NCBI GenBank assembly: GCA_963791545.1 | Contig: CAWBSR010000015.1 | Span: 558,001 to 622,000 of the forward strand | DNA length: 64,000 nucleotides | From: JALYXV01 sp963791545 | GTDB lineage: Bacteria; Actinomycetota; Acidimicrobiia; Acidimicrobiales; Palsa-688 | Reading direction: 5' to 3' | Shown: positions 60,883-64,000 of the stretch, in pieces | How positions within the stretch are numbered: position 1 is the stretch's first letter | Layout of the letters: every line of letters starts with the position of its first letter | Notes under the pieces: generated by a model | The model's database searches: none | What the model was told of the DNA's origin: nothing | What the model saw: only the letters and a program-made list of their open reading frames with translations | Made by a program: the position numbers and the translations under genes

Positions 60883-62406
60883 GTGCTCGCGACCGTCCCA
60901 TCCGCAACCCTCCTCGGTGTCGACGGCTGGCCCATCACGGTGGAGGTGCACATCTCCAACGGGCTGCCGGGCTTCACGGTCGTCGGATTGCCCGACGCCT
61001 CGTGCCGGGAGGCGAGAGACCGGGTACGAGCGGCGCTGTTGTCCAGTGACCTGCCATGGCCCAACCGGCGGGTGACGGTGAACCTGGCGCCAACCGGCAT
61101 CAGGAAATCGGGCGCCGGCCTCGACCTTCCGATCGCGGTCGCCCTGCTCGTCATTGCCAAGGTGCTGAAACCAGATGACGTCGACGGAATGGCTTTCATC
61201 GGCGAAGTCGGCCTCGACGGGTCGATCCGTGGCGTCCCCGGCGTCTTGTCAATGGTGGAGGCCATCGACCAACCGGTCGTCATCGTCCCCGCGCCTTGCT
61301 ATGGCGAAGCATCGGCTCTCGGGCGTCACACGGTTCACACCGCCCCGAGCCTGCGCGGACTTGTTGACGCGCTGCGCAACCGGCGCTGGTCGGCTCCGCC
61401 ATTACCCGACGAGGGGGAGCGCGAGGTCGAACCCGACCTGGCCGATGTCCGCGGCCAGGCGTTGGGACGAATGGCAGTTGAGGTCTCGGCGGCTGGCGGC
61501 CACCACCTTCTGATGGTGGGCCCGCCCGGTGCCGGGAAGTCCATGCTGGCCCGGCGGCTTCCCGGACTGCTGCCGCCGCTCACGCCCCACGAAGCCTTCG
61601 CCGCCACCCGAATCCACTCAGCCGCTGGCCTCACCCTCCCGGCCCGGGGCGTACTGCGGCGCCCACCGTTTCGGGCGCCTCACCACGGGGCCTCGGCGGT
61701 GTCTCTGATCGGCGGGGGTAGCTCAACCATGCGACCGGGGGAAATCTCCTGCGCCCATTTCGGCGTCCTCTTCCTGGACGAATTGGCGGAATTTCCCAGC
61801 GCGGTCCTGGACACCCTCAGACAGCCTCTCGAGGAGGGTGCCATTCGGGTATGCCGGGCCCGGGGAAGTGTGACCTTCCCTGCCCGTTTCCTTCTGGTGG
61901 CGGCTATGAACCCCTGCCCTTGCGGCGAGGGGATGACCCCGGGGAGCTGCCGCTGCGGTGACCAGGCCCGGAATCGCTACTCCGGTCGGGTCTCCGGTCC
62001 CGTCATCGACCGATTTGACCTACGGGTAACCGTCGACCGTCCGGAAATCGCCCAGTTGTTGCCCCATGGGCTCGAGATGGCACGACCGGAGGAACCGACT
62101 GTGGCCGTGGCCAAAAGGGTCGCTCGAGCCCGACAGATCGCCGCCGAGCGGGGTGTGCGATGCAACGCCGACATCGCGGCGCCGGCGCTCGACGAGTGGG
62201 CGCCATTGACCCATGGAGCCACCTCGGTCCTGGAGGCGCGGTTGCGCCAGGGCCGGCTGAGTGCCCGGGGCCTGCACCGGGTGCGGCGGGTGGCTCTGAC
62301 GCTCGCCGACCTGGCGGGGCGCACCGCCCCGATCAGTGAGGAGGACATCTGCGCCGCCCTCGTTCTTCGAAGCGATCCCTTTCCTGCCGAGGCGGTCTCC
62401 GCGTGA
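60883..62406 (+). CDS. comM: Mg-chelatase-like AAA ATPase ComM/YifB
   Basis: 507 residues. An N-terminal domain (VEVHISNGLPGFTVVGLPDA; VNLAPTGIRKSGAGLDLPIA), then AAA core: LLMVGPPGAGKSMLARRLPG (Walker A), LFLDELAEFPSAVLDTLRQP (Walker B), MNPCPCGEGMTPGSCRC zinc-like loop, FDLRVTVDRPE and a C-terminal lid. ComM helps branch migration in natural transformation. GAGGAGG (60871-60877) decides GTG 60883. Overlaps dprA by 4 bp. Confidence 0.92.
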   Translation: MLATVPSATLLGVDGWPITVEVHISNGLPGFTVVGLPDASCREARDRVRAALLSSDLPWPNRRVTVNLAPTGIRKSGAGLDLPIAVALLVIAKVLKPDDVDGMAFIGEVGLDGSIRGVPGVLSMVEAIDQPVVIVPAPCYGEASALGRHTVHTAPSLRGLVDALRNRRWSAPPLPDEGEREVEPDLADVRGQALGRMAVEVSAAGGHHLLMVGPPGAGKSMLARRLPGLLPPLTPHEAFAATRIHSAAGLTLPARGVLRRPPFRAPHHGASAVSLIGGGSSTMRPGEISCAHFGVLFLDELAEFPSAVLDTLRQPLEEGAIRVCRARGSVTFPARFLLVAAMNPCPCGEGMTPGSCRCGDQARNRYSGRVSGPVIDRFDLRVTVDRPEIAQLLPHGLEMARPEEPTVAVAKRVARARQIAAERGVRCNADIAAPALDEWAPLTHGATSVLEARLRQGRLSARGLHRVRRVALTLADLAGRTAPISEEDICAALVLRSDPFPAEAVSA

Positions 62407-63647
62407 CCGGCACCGAACCTTTGCCGGCCGAGGCCTACGCCGCCGCCCTGGTCGACCTTCCGGGTATGGGGCCCGCCCGGTTGGTTGCCCTCCTGGGCGA
62501 CGGCCCGCCCGACGTGTTGTGGCAGCGAATCCTGCGCGGCGAGGTCCGCCGAGCCGACCGAAGCCCGGGCCTTCCAGGGACCGCCGGCCGAGCGCGGTGG
62601 GCGGAAGTCGCGGCTCGACGCGATGTCGGGCGCCGTTGGTCGGCGATGAAGGACGGCGCGATTCGGGTCGTCTACTACGGCGGCCCGGATTTCCCAGGTC
62701 CCTTGATCGATGATCCCGACCCTCCGGGGGTGTTGTTCTGCCTTGGGGATCTCGCGGTGCTCGCCCGCCCTCGAGTCGCCATTATCGGTACCCGGCACTG
62801 CACCAGTTACGGACGTTCGGTTGCCACGGAGCTGGGTCAGGACCTAGCCGAGCGAGGCGTCTGCGTGATCTCGGGGTTGGCCCTCGGCATCGACGGTGCC
62901 GCCCACTACGGAGCGCTGCAGGCGACAAGCGGTGCCGGACCCCTCGGGGTGGCGGCGAGCGGAGTCGACACCCCGTATCCGCTGCGGCACCGTGAACTGT
63001 GGCGGCGGGTGGGGGCGGCGGGGGCGATCCTCTCTGAGACGCCACCCGGCCAACCGGCCCAATCATGGCGGTTTCCCGCTCGCAACCGAATAATCGCGGC
63101 CCTGGCCCAGGCGGTGGTGGTCGTGGAGTCACACGCGGCGGGGGGATCGATGTTGACCGTGGCGGCCGCCATGGACCGCGGTGTGGACGTTTTGGCGGTT
63201 CCCGGTCCCGTCACCAGCGCCTCTTCGGCGGGGACAAACCAGCTCTTGTACGAGGGTGTATCACCGGTTCGCGACGCCGGCGATGTACTGGCTGCGCTCG
63301 GAGACCTCCGGCCCTGGCCACCGCCGGTTCGGCCTGGGCGCGCCGGTGGCCAGGCGAAACAGGTCAGGCGGCAACCGGGCCCACACCAAGGCCCAACCCG
63401 AGCCCACGGCCAACCGCTCGATGAAGCGCTCCTACCGACATCGGCGCCGGCGGCGCGGTCGGTGCAGCTCGAAGCGCCCGAGAGGCGGGTGCTCAACTCG
63501 GTTGATCGAACGCCGACGTCGACGAGCCTCATCGCGGATCGCACCGGAGTGCCCATTGGGGCCCTGAGTGTCGTTCTCCTGCACCTCGAAGGACTTGGAT
63601 TGCTCCGGGGACACGGAACCTGGTGGGAGCGCTGCGACCAGGGATGA
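62403..63647 (+). CDS. dprA: DNA processing protein DprA
   Basis: 414 residues. SAM-like N-terminal (LVDLPGMGPARLVALLG), Rossmann-like VAIIGTRHCTSYGRSVATELG, VISGLALGIDGAAHYGAL, SETPPGQPAQSWRFPARNRI, MLTVAAAMDRGVDVLAVPG, NQLLYEGVSPVRDAGDVL and a C-terminal winged helix (TSLIADRTGVPIGALSVVLLHLEGLGLL). It loads RecA on ssDNA in transformation. Follows comM with a 4-bp overlap; the pair suggests a competence or recombination unit. Confidence 0.94.
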   Translation: MTGTEPLPAEAYAAALVDLPGMGPARLVALLGDGPPDVLWQRILRGEVRRADRSPGLPGTAGRARWAEVAARRDVGRRWSAMKDGAIRVVYYGGPDFPGPLIDDPDPPGVLFCLGDLAVLARPRVAIIGTRHCTSYGRSVATELGQDLAERGVCVISGLALGIDGAAHYGALQATSGAGPLGVAASGVDTPYPLRHRELWRRVGAAGAILSETPPGQPAQSWRFPARNRIIAALAQAVVVVESHAAGGSMLTVAAAMDRGVDVLAVPGPVTSASSAGTNQLLYEGVSPVRDAGDVLAALGDLRPWPPPVRPGRAGGQAKQVRRQPGPHQGPTRAHGQPLDEALLPTSAPAARSVQLEAPERRVLNSVDRTPTSTSLIADRTGVPIGALSVVLLHLEGLGLLRGHGTWWERCDQG

Positions 63648-63671
63648 CACCGTCCGGACCGCACCGATGGG

Positions 63672-63677
63672 TAACGT
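63672..63677 (+). promoter_or_regulatory. -10-like hexamer TAACGT for xerC
   Basis: 6 nt before ATG 63684. Confidence 0.35.
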
Positions 63678-63683
63678 CGCTAT

Positions 63684-64000
63684 ATGTCATGGCAGGTGGA
63701 CGACTTCGAGCGGTCGCTGACCGATGTCGCCGCCTCGACCATTGTCGCCTACCGGAGGGACGTGGACGCTTTCGTGACCTGGGCCGCCCGGGCCCAGCTC
63801 GAGCAGCCCCGACAGGTGACCCGGCTCCTGCTCCGGCGCTATCTGGCGTTTCTCGCCACTCGCCGCTATGCCCGGCGGACCGTCGCCCGCAAGGTGGCGG
63901 CCCTCCGGCGCTATTTCGATTGGCTGCGCCGCCAGGGGGTCATTGTGACGGACCCGTCGGTGCGTTTGTCGGTTCCTGCCGGACCGAGCCGGCTACCGAG
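63684..64000 (+). CDS. xerC: Tyrosine recombinase XerC-like, N-terminal fragment at window edge
   Basis: About 105 residues visible: ERSLTDVAASTIVAYRRDVDAFVTWA and QVTRLLLRRYLAFLATRRYARRTVARKVAALRRYFDWLRRQG match the SAM-like core-binding domain of XerC/XerD. The catalytic domain (Arg-His-Arg-Tyr) lies beyond base 64000, so only the family can be stated. dprA followed by xerC is a common actinobacterial order. XerCD resolves chromosome dimers at dif. Confidence 0.85.
   Translation, partial: MSWQVDDFERSLTDVAASTIVAYRRDVDAFVTWAARAQLEQPRQVTRLLLRRYLAFLATRRYARRTVARKVAALRRYFDWLRRQGVIVTDPSVRLSVPAGPSRLP

Overview
The window is high-GC, densely packed bacterial chromosome, with frequent GTG/TTG starts and many 4-bp gene overlaps. 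Several genes point to Actinomycetota: a fused 2-oxoglutarate decarboxylase (Kgd), a UvrD2-type helicase with HRDC domain, a MhuD-like heme oxygenase, a SepIVA-like coiled-coil gene beside coaD, DUF2469, and a DUF222/HNH gene with an SOS box. A deep lineage such as Acidimicrobiia would fit, but that placement is inference. No rRNA, tRNA, CRISPR array or insertion sequence was seen.

Layout. 1-12 kb: ettA (cut by the left edge), kgd, a NYN-S1 RNA-processing candidate with an Arg/Ala/Pro tail, xthA, two small conserved genes and uvrD2. 12-16.4 kb: an alpha/beta hydrolase, a membrane-anchored MurF-like ligase with a Ddl-like ligase, and a PH/SHOCT membrane protein. 16.3-21 kb: a branched-chain amino-acid-type ABC operon with its two permeases fused. 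21-28.5 kb: a Rieske fusion protein opposite a SufR-like regulator, then a CoA transferase/racemase, a PIG-L deacetylase, an iron-dependent dehydrogenase, a TauE permease, a MhuD-like protein and a four-helix membrane protein. 28.5-37 kb: an S9 peptidase, pckG, thiL-thiD, a B12-binding/GAF/BldC-HTH regulator and rpmB. 37-57.6 kb: a housekeeping block, fakA-like, recG, rsmD, coaD, sepIVA-like, yceD, rpmF, plsX, acpP, rnc, mutM, smc, ftsY, ffh, rpsP, khpA, rimM, trmD, rplS, lepB, DUF2469, yraN and a cystathionine gamma-synthase/lyase. 57.6-64 kb: a small overlapping gene pair, a crotonase, the SOS-boxed DUF222/HNH gene, comM-like, dprA and the start of xerC.

Functional links. ThiL and ThiD help make the thiamine diphosphate that Kgd uses. 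The smc-ftsY-ffh-rpsP-rimM-trmD-rplS-lepB run couples chromosome segregation, protein targeting, ribosome maturation and secretion. plsX, acpP and the CoA enzymes belong to lipid metabolism. MurF-like and Ddl-like enzymes point to peptidoglycan or a related D-Ala-containing polymer.

Cross-cutting signals. (1) At least a dozen genes have a TANNNT -10-like hexamer ending 6-10 nt before the start codon, which suggests leaderless transcripts. (2) Short tandem repeats are common: periods of 3n in coding sequence, and 17, 19 or 20 bp in spacers, with the neighbouring gene's stop codon inside a repeat unit. (3) smc carries two frameshifts and ftsY one, and rnc, yraN and possibly thiL and the cystathionine gene lack a canonical start where homology predicts one. 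These are either sequencing errors or unusual biology. The most interesting single genes are the B12-GAF-BldC regulator, the Rieske fusion with its SufR-like partner, and the NYN-S1 protein.
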